Source: Spirochaetaceae bacterium
Lineage (GTDB): Bacteria; Spirochaetota; Spirochaetia; Treponematales; Breznakiellaceae
DNA: 8,570 bases
Reading direction: 5' to 3'
NCBI GenBank assembly: GCA_031269165.1
Contig: JAISZQ010000255.1
Location: 1 to 8,570 of the forward strand
Position 1 is the first letter of the stretch. The number at the start of each line of letters is the position of its first letter. Positions 1 through 5,490 of this stretch are shown here, piece after piece. The notes under the pieces are model-generated. The model was not told where the DNA came from, searched no databases, and saw only the letters and a program-made list of their open reading frames with translations. The translations under genes were made by a program, and so were the position numbers.

Positions 1-257
1 CCCCGTCCCGCGAGAGGGAGGGGAAAGAAGCGGCGTGTGTCTTAAGGGAGAAGTGTTGAGGGGAAGCCGGAAGGTTCTACAAACCTTGAGGGGGGGGGGG
101 AGGGCATTTTTGGGAAAAACACCCCCAAAAACCCCCTGAAATGGCCCTGAGACGGCCGAGAACACCCCTTGTAACCCCTTTTTCCGCCTTTTTCACTTTT
201 TGCATTGTCCGCCAACTTGCATAAAATAGGCGCGGCCCATCGAGCCGTGCAGGTAGC
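1..257 (-). other. Structured leader-like stretch with 11-base G/C homopolymer, no gene called
   Basis: I see no convincing gene here. Read on the minus strand it lies directly downstream of the promoter at 258-287, so it should be transcribed. It contains a GC hairpin just after the expected start (about 230-250), several runs of four or five G, a hairpin with 8-bp arms TTTTTGGG/CCCAAAAA (107-114 with 124-131), an uninterrupted run of 11 C (G on the plus strand, 90-100), and a small hairpin AAGGTT/AACCTT (71-76 with 82-87). A 42-codon minus-strand frame beginning MQKVKKAEKG (ATG at 205, stop at 77) spans the homopolymer, but its ribosome binding site is poor and I recognise nothing in it. 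Confidence 0.45.
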
Positions 258-287
258 ATTATCACATGGGGCGCGGCTTTTTGTCAA
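258..287 (-). promoter_or_regulatory. Strong sigma-70 promoter facing left
   Basis: On the minus strand a perfect -35 box TTGACA (282-287) is followed after 18 bp by the -10 box GATAAT (258-263). A TG one base upstream of the -10 (265-266) makes it an extended -10. Transcription would start near 251 and run off the left edge of the window. No complete gene follows within the window, so its target is a gene further left, a structured RNA, or a small peptide. This is one of the best promoter matches in the window. Confidence 0.7.
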
Positions 288-383
288 GGCCCCGCAGGGG
301 CTTTCCGTAGGGGCGTCGAGTTGGGAATGGGCAACGGCTCCCCCTCCGGGGGAGTGAATGCGGTGTCATTGCGCGCTTCGTGC

Positions 384-469
384 GAATTGAAAATGACAAA
401 TGGATAATGGAAAATGATAAGAAGGGCGCGAGCATCTTCCATGCCCCATGCATTATCCATTTTCAATTC
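384..469. repeat. Imperfect inverted repeat of the GAATTGAAAATGGATAATG type
   Basis: The left arm (384-409) reads GAATTGAAAATG, a 7-base insertion, then GATAATG. The right arm (451-469) reads CATTATCCATTTTCAATTC, the exact reverse complement of the left arm without the insertion. The bases after the right arm (470-482) add further ATGGAGAATG-like motifs. Sequences of this style recur as dispersed intergenic repeats in several bacterial phyla; that statement is from memory. The arms could form a long hairpin with a loop of about 40 bases. Confidence 0.6.
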
Positions 470-493
470 TCCATTCTCCATTCGCGCAGCGCC

Positions 494-623
494 CTGGATT
501 GCTTCGGGCTCCGCCCTCGCAATGACGGCCATCTCCGCTTCCCCCCGTCATTGCGAGCGAAGCGAAGCAATCCAGGGGACATCCCGTTCTGGATTGCTTC
601 GGGCTGCGCCCTCACAATGACGG
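494..623. repeat. Three dispersed CATTGCGAG/GCAATCCAG repeat units in alternating orientation
   Basis: The units lie at 494-528, 546-575 and 589-623. The first and third run from CTGGATTGCTTC to CAATGACGG. The middle one is inverted and runs from CGTCATTGCGAG to GAAGCAATCCAG. Alternating orientation makes each neighbouring pair a palindrome. The consensus is a widespread dispersed intergenic repeat that I recall from many genomes. Two more complete palindromic copies occur in the right cluster at 6630-6736 and 7059-7162. Apparent reading frames through this stretch are repeat translations, not genes. Confidence 0.75.
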
Positions 624-702
624 CCCCGCCCGCTACACAGTACCCGCCCAGAGGCGTGCCGTGTGGTGTTACTGATCTTGCTGCTTCATGCGGCTATCTC
701 AG

Positions 703-795
703 CCGGGTGAACACCACCGTAAGGCGGCATTGCTACACAGAGGCGGCGTAGCCGCCATTAAGTAGCACAGCCGCCTGTAGGTGGTGTTCACCCGG
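703..795. repeat. 93-bp complex palindrome, copy 1
   Basis: The outer arms CCGGGTGAACACCACC (703-718) and GGTGGTGTTCACCCGG (780-795) are perfectly complementary over 16 bp. Inside them AGGCGGC (722-728) pairs with GCCGCCT (770-776), and TGCTAC (731-736) with GTAGCA (762-767). The centre holds its own hairpin GGCGGC-gta-GCCGCC (742-756). The whole would fold into a long, interrupted cruciform or RNA stem. It has the look of a non-autonomous palindromic element (REPIN or MITE type). Confidence 0.8.
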
Positions 796-945
796 CCCAT
801 CAACCCGCTCTCTAAACAGCACCCATCCAAAAGCGTGCCGTGCGGTGCGGCTACCCCCGCTGGTTGCCGCCCTCAAAACACTACCCGTCCCAAGAGGCGT
901 GCTGTTTGGTGTTGCTGATCTCGCTGCTTCATGCGGCTATCTCAG

Positions 946-1038
946 CCGGGTGAACACCACCGTAAGACGGCATTGCTACACAGAGGCGGCGTAGCCGCCA
1001 TTAAGTAGCACAGCCGCCTGTAGGTGGTGTTCACCCGG
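946..1038. repeat. 93-bp complex palindrome, copy 2
   Basis: This is the same element as at 703-795, offset by exactly 243 bp. The 16-bp outer arms and the central GGCGGC/GCCGCC hairpin are intact; AAGGCGGC has become AAGACGGC in the left inner arm. It lies about 75 bases beyond the deacetylase stop codon, so a transcript reading through that gene would end in this strong stem. It could work as a 3' mRNA stabiliser or a weak terminator, but no U-run follows it. Confidence 0.8.
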
Positions 1039-1112
1039 CCCATCGACCCGTTCTCTAAACAGCCCATCCAAAAGCGTGCTGTGCGGTGTTGCTCACCCGG
1101 CCCATCGACACG

Positions 1113-1913
1113 CTACCTCCCAAGGGCCACCTCCCGGTACGTGTAAAAGCGCAGACCCATTTCCGAGGCCGTTCGCAGAAGAAATTCCAGCCGGTCTCTT
1201 CTGATGCCCCACTGCGCGCCATCGTCAATGTTGTGCGTCGTGAGGGGAACGATAAGGTTACCCGCAGCCTTCACGGTTTGGAGCAGTTCGCCGATCATCT
1301 CGTAAAACGCGGCGTCGTCCGGGATAACGGTGTTGTCAATGGATTTGGACGTGATAACGCCGGACGCGATCTCCTCTTTGGTGTAAAAACGGGGCGTCAC
1401 GCCGAAACCACGAATAATCGCGTAATGCTGCAACAATTCCTCGTTCATCCACGGATCGGAAAAGCCAAACGGATAGGCAAAAGCCGCAAGCGGAACGCCG
1501 CTTTCCCGGAGGGCGCGGGCGGAATCAAGCGTTTCGTACGTCCATGTGGCGCGGTCTACATTCCGTAAATCAACGTGGTTCTCCGTGTGATACCCGATGT
1601 CGTGGCCCTTCTCCAGCGCGTTCAAGCAAAACGCGGGATTTCCTTGCACGAAAAACGTAACCTTCGCGCCGTATCGGTCAAACAGAGAAAACGCCGCTTC
1701 CCAACCGGCATAATAGTTGTCGTCAAAGCCGAGCAGAATGCCCGCCTCCGTTTCCGATACGTCTTGCGCCGCCTCTGCGGGAACAATGTCATCCATAACA
1801 ACCTCGCTATCCTTTGCATCCTCCGCCGGAATCGTCGCGCACGAATTCACCGCGAGCGTAAGGAGTATGAGACCACCCAAAACCCAAATGAGGGGAATTC
1901 TCGTTTTTTTCAT
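1113..1913 (-). CDS. Polysaccharide deacetylase-like (NodB-type) lipoprotein
   Basis: A 266-residue predicted envelope enzyme of carbohydrate esterase family 4, which remove N- or O-acetyl groups from peptidoglycan, chitin oligomers or other glycans using a metal held by Asp and two His. Visible motifs are GFDDNYY (metal-binding Asp64-Asp65), HTENH (His109 and His113), AYPFG (147-150) and a late TTHN with His227, matching motifs 1, 2, 3 and 5 in order. The N-terminus has a KK-R start, a hydrophobic stretch (8-22) and Cys25 in AVNSC, a loose lipobox of the kind spirochaetes tolerate, then an acidic linker before the domain. I chose the ATG at 1913 because GGAAG lies 9 bases upstream and the earlier in-frame ATG at 1937 falls inside the -10 box. 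The exact substrate cannot be read from sequence. The stop codon lies at the edge of the left repeat cluster. Confidence 0.85.
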   Translation of the reverse strand: MKKTRIPLIWVLGGLILLTLAVNSCATIPAEDAKDSEVVMDDIVPAEAAQDVSETEAGILLGFDDNYYAGWEAAFSLFDRYGAKVTFFVQGNPAFCLNALEKGHDIGYHTENHVDLRNVDRATWTYETLDSARALRESGVPLAAFAYPFGFSDPWMNEELLQHYAIIRGFGVTPRFYTKEEIASGVITSKSIDNTVIPDDAAFYEMIGELLQTVKAAGNLIVPLTTHNIDDGAQWGIRRDRLEFLLRTASEMGLRFYTYREVALGR

Positions 1914-1935
1914 ATTTACTGTCTTCCGGTCCCCC

Positions 1936-1964
1936 ATTATACACCATGAAAGGCACGCTGTCTA
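1936..1964 (-). promoter_or_regulatory. Sigma-70 promoter of the deacetylase gene
   Basis: On the minus strand TAGACA (1959-1964, one mismatch to TTGACA) is followed after exactly 17 bp by a perfect TATAAT (1936-1941). Transcription should start near 1929. That leaves a short leader of about 16 bases with GGAAG (1923-1927) before the ATG at 1913. The gene therefore appears to be transcribed on its own and not from mazG. Confidence 0.8.
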
Positions 1965-2069
1965 TTCTATATTCAGCCGTCATCGTAATTGGGGGCTTCA
2001 CGGGAGGCCGCCTGACGTCGGGAGCGTTGCGCCCTATGGTGCGCCCATCGACAAGGTATCATAATAAAT

Positions 2070-2106
2070 GAGCCTGTTCTAAGACTTGAGGTTTTGGAAC
2101 AGCCTC
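2070..2106. repeat. 37-bp inverted repeat, imperfect copy, flanked by AAAT
   Basis: The 16-base arms GAGCCTGTTCTAAGAC and GTTTTGGAACAGCCTC surround a 5-base loop. Thirteen of 16 positions pair, and two more are G-T on the plus strand. Size, arm length and sequence match the perfect element at 3661-3697. Direct repeats AAAT lie immediately outside both ends (2066-2069 and 2107-2110), as expected of an inserted element. It sits 32 bases beyond the mazG stop codon. Confidence 0.8.
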
Positions 2107-2137
2107 AAATAGTACGAAAACGGCCGAACAGTTACCA

Positions 2138-2971
2138 TCATTTTTTATGTCCCTTTGCTTCCTGCCAGTATTGTTCCATCGTGTCGAGAGCGTCTTTGTT
2201 CATGGCAACACCGTCCGTTTCGCATCGTTTTTCGACATACCGGAAACGCCGTACGAATTTGGCGTTGGCGCGGACGAGGGCCATTGACGGATCAATTTTC
2301 AGATAGCGGCAGAGGTTGACCACGGAGAAGAGCACGTCGCCCAGTTCTTCTTCGAGAGCGGCACGAGCGGCGGTTGGGTCAGCCGAGCCAACCGGAGCGG
2401 TTTTCCCCGATTTTTCTTCGGCCTTTTCGATTTCCCGCTTCGTTTCCTCGATCTCTTCATGCACCTTGTCCAAAACGCCGTCAAGAGAAGGCCAGTCGAA
2501 CCCCTTTTTGGCGGCTTTTTTTTGCAGTTTGTAGGCCCGTTCAAGGGGTGGGAGTGCCTTCGACACCTCGTCCATCGCCGATTGCTTTTCGGCGCGGCCT
2601 TCCACGTCGCGTTTTATCTTCGCCCAGTTGACCAGCACTTCATCGCTGTCTTTCACCTTCACATCGCCGAAGACATGGGGATGCCGGCGGATCAATTTTT
2701 CGGTGATGCCGCCGATCACGTCGTCTATCGTGAACGCCCCCCGCGCCTCAAAGATAAAGGCAATCATCATCACGACCGAAAACACGTCGCCTAACTCTTC
2801 CCGAATATGCGGCGCGTCGCCTTCGTCAATCGCCTCGATACACTCGTAGGCTTCCTCGGCAAGGTTACCGCGCAGACTTTCCGGTGTCTGCTCACGATCC
2901 CACGGGCATCCGTCCGGGCCGAAGAGCGTTTGTATCGTCTTGTAATAACGGTTAAAGTTTGAATCTTGCAT
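2138..2971 (-). CDS. mazG: Nucleoside triphosphate pyrophosphohydrolase MazG
   Basis: MazG hydrolyses (d)NTPs to the monophosphate and pyrophosphate in the cytoplasm, cleaning the nucleotide pool and in some bacteria tempering the stringent response. The 277-residue protein has the signature GCPWD (21-25), then the metal-binding helices EEAYE (39-43) and EELGD (58-62). The conserved RRHPHVFGD and a second MazG domain (KGFDW onward, with EEIEE and EEELGD) follow. Length is close to E. coli MazG (263), with a small Ser/Ala/Pro-rich insertion in the second domain. The ATG at 2971 is preferred: AAGGAG (2976-2981) is 4 bases upstream, whereas the adjoining ATG at 2974 would be only 1 base away. 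An upstream GTG at 3046 overlaps the stop of the preceding gene but would add 25 non-family residues. The gene is 71 bases downstream of the LoaP-like gene and probably co-transcribed with it. Confidence 0.95.
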   Translation of the reverse strand: MQDSNFNRYYKTIQTLFGPDGCPWDREQTPESLRGNLAEEAYECIEAIDEGDAPHIREELGDVFSVVMMIAFIFEARGAFTIDDVIGGITEKLIRRHPHVFGDVKVKDSDEVLVNWAKIKRDVEGRAEKQSAMDEVSKALPPLERAYKLQKKAAKKGFDWPSLDGVLDKVHEEIEETKREIEKAEEKSGKTAPVGSADPTAARAALEEELGDVLFSVVNLCRYLKIDPSMALVRANAKFVRRFRYVEKRCETDGVAMNKDALDTMEQYWQEAKGHKK

Positions 2972-3017
2972 CATACTCCTTCGTGTCTCGAGTTGCCTCA
3001 AAACAGCATCACTCAAA

Positions 3018-3045
3018 TGAGCCTGTTCCCAAACAGCATTGCTCA
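3018..3045. repeat. Bulged hairpin at the LoaP-like gene/mazG junction
   Basis: TGAGC (3018-3022) pairs with GCTCA (3041-3045), and CTGTT (3023-3027) with AACAG (3032-3036), leaving a CCCA loop and a CATT bulge. The stem overlaps the stop codon of the upstream gene (3043-3045). The block AAACAGCATNRCTCA occurs twice (3001-3015 and 3031-3045). AAATGAGCCTGTTC (3016-3029) also matches the left end and flank of the 37-bp repeat at 2066-2079. This looks like a worn fragment of that element lying between two co-transcribed genes. Confidence 0.55.
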
Positions 3046-3591
3046 CGTCTTTGCAGCCGCCTTATCGCCTGTCGGGTCGAGCATCTCAAACGCCAAGTCA
3101 ATAGAGAAAGAATCCCCGTACAAATCCAGCCTGATCTTGGCCCGCCCTTTCCGGCGGTCGATCTTGGTGATGCGCCCTTCGAGACCGAGCATCGGGCCTT
3201 CCTTTACCACAATTTTTTGATTTTCGTCAAAATAGACCTTCGACACACCGGCAACCTGTCCCGGCAGACGAATAAAATGCACCACAAGTTCCAGATCGCC
3301 GCCCCGCAACTCGTGGACCTTCTTGTTTGACGGCAAAAAGCGAAAAAACCCGTTTGTTATACGCAATGACCGGTAATGATTCAATATGTGGTCATCTTTT
3401 TCAAGTTCGACAAAGACATATCCTGAAAACACCGGAGCACGTTTCGTTATAACCTTTCCTTGTTTGTAGACCCGCACCTCCCGTTTCGGAAAATACGTGC
3501 GGACATTCGACTTATGGGGGTTCTGCGCACGAAACAGCGTTAAGTACTTCTCTTCATCACGTGTTTTCACCTGGATAGAAAAAATGCTCAT
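3043..3591 (-). CDS. loaP: NusG-family transcription antitermination factor, LoaP-like
   Basis: A 182-residue cytoplasmic RNA polymerase-binding factor with two domains. The N-terminal NGN domain (about 1-110) includes YFPKREVRVY and PVFSGYVFVE, the family's GYVF signature at 57-60. A C-terminal KOW domain (about 120-172) has IVVKEGPMLGLEGRI and then KIDRRKGRAK. The IDRRK-RAK block is what I associate with LoaP, the specialised paralogue that suppresses termination in long operons after binding an RNA hairpin; general NusG usually lacks it. Context agrees: the gene is not between secE and rplK but upstream of mazG. The ATG at 3591 gives a normal family N-terminus but has no clear ribosome binding site, and a TATAAT lies only 6 bases before it. 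General NusG remains an alternative. Confidence 0.87.
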   Translation of the reverse strand: MSIFSIQVKTRDEEKYLTLFRAQNPHKSNVRTYFPKREVRVYKQGKVITKRAPVFSGYVFVELEKDDHILNHYRSLRITNGFFRFLPSNKKVHELRGGDLELVVHFIRLPGQVAGVSKVYFDENQKIVVKEGPMLGLEGRITKIDRRKGRAKIRLDLYGDSFSIDLAFEMLDPTGDKAAAKT

Positions 3592-3597
3592 AGGCTT

Positions 3598-3603
3598 ATT
3601 ATA
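3598..3603 (-). promoter_or_regulatory. Possible -10 box giving a leaderless LoaP-like mRNA
   Basis: A perfect TATAAT on the minus strand ends 6 bases before the start codon at 3591, so transcription would begin at or next to the ATG. I see no good -35 box at 16-18 bp spacing. The absence of a ribosome binding site fits a leaderless message, but the weak -35 leaves this uncertain; read-through from pgk is the alternative. Confidence 0.4.
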
Positions 3604-3660
3604 ACGAAAACGGGGAACTTAATCACAGCGTTTAACCACAAAGAACCACCGATGAACACT

Positions 3661-3697
3661 GAGGCTGTTTCAAAACGTGAAGTTTTGAAACAGCCTC
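3661..3697. repeat. 37-bp perfect inverted repeat
   Basis: GAGGCTGTTTCAAAAC and GTTTTGAAACAGCCTC form a perfect 16-bp stem around the loop GTGAA. No T-run follows on either strand, so it is not a textbook terminator. It belongs to the same family as 2070-2106. It interrupts what looks like another dispersed repeat, of the type with motifs GATGAACAC and CACGAACAG, and the base triplet CAC lies on both sides (3657-3659 and 3698-3700). Confidence 0.85.
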
Positions 3698-3845
3698 CAC
3701 GAACAGATTTTAATAACCCCAAACCTCAAGGGGCCAAAGGCCCGCGCCAACACAAACGGCATAAAAGTTCGTGCCTGTTCGTGAGGTTTGCGGCTCAATG
3801 TTCGTTTTGTGTCGCTCCTGTCTGCGGTTCACCGTGATGTGCGCC
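3698..3845. other. Gene-free spacer beyond pgk, dispersed-repeat-like
   Basis: The spacer between pgk and the LoaP-like gene contains repeated GTTCGTG-type motifs (CACGAACAG near 3698, GTTCGTGCCTGTTCGTGAGG near 3767-3786, ATGTTCGTTTTG near 3799). They resemble a common dispersed intergenic repeat built on GTTCGTG and TTCATCGGTGG. A short hairpin GGGGCCAAAGGCCC lies near 3730-3743. I see no gene, promoter or standard terminator. Confidence 0.45.
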
Positions 3846-5108
3846 CTATCCCCGGCACACCTCGATGCCCGGCAGTTTTTTGCCTTCGAGCAACTCAAGT
3901 GACGCGCCGCCGCCGGTGGACACGTGGCTCATCTGGGAGGCGAGGCCGAACTTGTTCACCGCCGCGACCGAATCGCCGCCGCCGACCACGGTGATTGCGC
4001 CCTTTCCGGTCGCCGCCGCGACAATTTTCGCCACCTCTTCCGTGCCTTTCGCAAACGCCTCAAACTCGAACACGCCCACCGGCCCGTTCCACACCACCGT
4101 CGCCGCCGTGCCGATGACCTCTTTGTATTTGGCCACCGTCTTAGGCCCAACATCGAGGCCCATGAGGTTGTCGGGGAGGTCTGCGCCGTCCACCGCAACC
4201 GGCTTCGCGTTCGCGTCAAAGGTTTCGGCGGCAACCTGGTCGAGCGGCAGCACGATTTCCACCCCCGCCTTCTTCGCCGCGTCAAGCACCTTCTGCGCCG
4301 TGCCGATCTGGTCGTCCTCGACAAGACTCTTGCCCACCGTGTGCCCCTGCGCCTTGAAAAACGTGTACGCCATGCCGCCGCCAATGACGAGTGCCGAGGC
4401 ATTCTTCAACAGGCTTTCCAGCACCGCGATCTTCGAGGACACCTTCGCCCCGCCGATAATCGCCACGAGCGGCTTCTTGGGACTCGTTACAATCGGCTCA
4501 AGGTAGTTAACCTCTTTCTCCATGAGGAAACCCGCCACGGACACCGGCGCAAACTTTGCGATAGACGCCGTGGAAGCGTGGTCGCGGTGCGCCGTCCCAA
4601 AAGCGTCGTTCACAAACACCTCGCCGTAGGAGGCCAACTCCTTCGCCAGTTTGTCGCGGCTCTCCGCATCCTTCGCCGTCTCTTCCTTGTGAAAGCGCGT
4701 GTTTTCCAGCATCACCACCGACCCGGCAGGCTGCCCCTCGATAAACGCCTTCTTCCCGTAACAACCATCCTCACCCGCAAACACCACCGGCTTCCCCAGT
4801 TTTTGCGCGAGATACGCCGCGACCGGGGCCATCCGGTGCTTGCCCTTGATGTAGGCCGCCTCGTCGAACGCCTTCCCGTCCTTCGCCGCCTTGTCCTTCG
4901 CCTTCGCCGCGTCCTTGGACGGATCGCCCAAATGACTCATCAGCGTGAGAGACGCAGCCCCCTGCTCAAGAATGTACCGAATGGTCGGAATCGCCGCGAC
5001 AATCCGCGTATCGTCCTGCACCACGCCGTCCTTCATCGGCACATTGAAATCGACGCGCATAACCACGCGCTTCCCCTTAAACTCAACAGACTTGACCGTC
5101 TTAATCAT
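3846..5108 (-). CDS. pgk: Phosphoglycerate kinase
   Basis: This enzyme transfers phosphate between 1,3-bisphosphoglycerate and ADP, giving 3-phosphoglycerate and ATP, in cytoplasmic glycolysis. The 420-residue protein has the family signature RVDFNVP (18-24), the substrate residue Arg35 in DDTR, SHLG (58-61), LENTRFHKEE, FVNDAFGTAHRDHAST, GGAKVSSKI and GGGMAYTFFKAQG. The nucleotide site shows GLDVGPKT, NGPVGVFEFEAFAKGT and GGGDSVAAV, and the end is STGGGASLELLEGK. It is slightly longer than the usual 390-400 because of a Lys/Ala-rich insertion after SHLGDP. The Arg of the common SHLGRP motif is Asp62 here, which I believe is seen in other treponemes. AGGAGG (5113-5118) stands 4 bases before the ATG. 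Codon use is GC-rich and regular. It appears to be transcribed alone. Confidence 0.97.
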   Translation of the reverse strand: MIKTVKSVEFKGKRVVMRVDFNVPMKDGVVQDDTRIVAAIPTIRYILEQGAASLTLMSHLGDPSKDAAKAKDKAAKDGKAFDEAAYIKGKHRMAPVAAYLAQKLGKPVVFAGEDGCYGKKAFIEGQPAGSVVMLENTRFHKEETAKDAESRDKLAKELASYGEVFVNDAFGTAHRDHASTASIAKFAPVSVAGFLMEKEVNYLEPIVTSPKKPLVAIIGGAKVSSKIAVLESLLKNASALVIGGGMAYTFFKAQGHTVGKSLVEDDQIGTAQKVLDAAKKAGVEIVLPLDQVAAETFDANAKPVAVDGADLPDNLMGLDVGPKTVAKYKEVIGTAATVVWNGPVGVFEFEAFAKGTEEVAKIVAAATGKGAITVVGGGDSVAAVNKFGLASQMSHVSTGGGASLELLEGKKLPGIEVCRG

Positions 5109-5137
5109 AACGCCTCCTAAAAATCAAAGATTCTTTT

Positions 5138-5143
5138 ATTGTA
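5138..5143 (-). promoter_or_regulatory. Possible -10 box of pgk
   Basis: TACAAT on the minus strand lies about 30 bases before the pgk start codon, leaving room for a short leader with AGGAGG. The -35 region (about 5161-5166, GAGACT) matches only half the consensus and falls inside the first hairpin of the upstream run. It is a plausible but unproven promoter. Confidence 0.4.
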
Positions 5144-5153
5144 CCTATTCAGC

Positions 5154-5370
5154 GGGGGGAAGTCTCCCCCCTGCCTCCAGACCGCCGCTTACGCTTAGGG
5201 TCTTCCGGCACCCCCCTCAGCGGGGGAGTTCCCCCGCAACGCCCCCCAATCCGGCTCAACGCTTCGCATTGAGCAGGGAGTTTCGGAGCAAGCAGCGCGT
5301 AGCACTGCCCGAAACTCCAGAAGCGGGCAACGCCCGCGACCGCAACGCCCCGCTGGGGGCACAGCCCCCA
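5154..5370. repeat. Run of six strong hairpins upstream of pgk
   Basis: Six inverted repeats follow one another without a gene: GGGGGGA/TCCCCCC (5154-5171), GCGGGGG/CCCCCGC (5220-5237), GCTCAA/TTGAGC (5254-5274), GGAGTTTCGG/CCGAAACTCC (5277-5318), GCGGGC/GCCCGC (5323-5337) and TGGGGGC/GCCCCCA (5354-5370). Frames are open across part of the stretch but look like translations of palindromes. It may be a composite dispersed element or a highly folded RNA between the upstream lipoprotein gene and pgk. Confidence 0.7.
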
Positions 5371-5490
5371 AGCCCCCATAGAGAGCAGCGACCGCAACCG
5401 TGATGACCCGCTCATTCACGCCGGTTCATTTTTCCTGTCACCAACTTACGCAAAAGAAAAGAAAGGTCTGCGGATTGCGCCATAGGACGA

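Larger units (their letters stand above)
634..1112. repeat. Left repeat cluster: diverged 65-bp units carrying two palindromes, duplicated at 243-bp spacing
   Basis: Bases 651-847 are repeated, with few changes and one 3-base deletion, at 894-1087; the offset is 243 bp. Between and around the palindromes are diverged copies of the 65-bp unit that forms the array at 7170-7816, in the opposite orientation. For example, AGTACCCGCCCAGAGGCGTG (near 640-657) corresponds to the reverse complement of the array unit. GCTCTCTAAACAG (807-819) is the exact reverse complement of 6611-6623, and CGGCTATCTCAGCCGG (691-706) that of 6565-6580. The cluster runs into the stop codon of the deacetylase gene. No gene is seen in it. 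Confidence 0.75.

Noticed and set aside
200..227. Plus-strand promoter TTGCAT-16-TAAAAT
   Set aside because: The -35 match is poor and no gene follows on that strand.
42..287. Minus-strand 81-codon frame near the left edge
   Set aside because: Its start lies upstream of the predicted transcription start, and the frame has no recognisable features.
380..751. Plus-strand 123-codon frame
   Set aside because: It is a translation of two dispersed repeat families (GAATTGAAAATG and CATTGCGAG types).
2972..3046. N-terminal extension of MazG from the GTG overlapping the LoaP-like stop
   Set aside because: The extra 25 residues come from a repeat-rich spacer, no ribosome binding site precedes the GTG, and AAGGAG sits correctly for the ATG at 2971.
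3661..3697. Rho-independent terminator for pgk
   Set aside because: The stem is perfect, but no T-run follows in the direction of transcription, and a sister copy with flanking duplications points to an inserted element.
3924..5120. Long plus-strand frame (398 codons) antisense to pgk
   Set aside because: It is the mirror frame of a GC-rich, well-conserved gene. The translation is Arg/His-rich with no domain.
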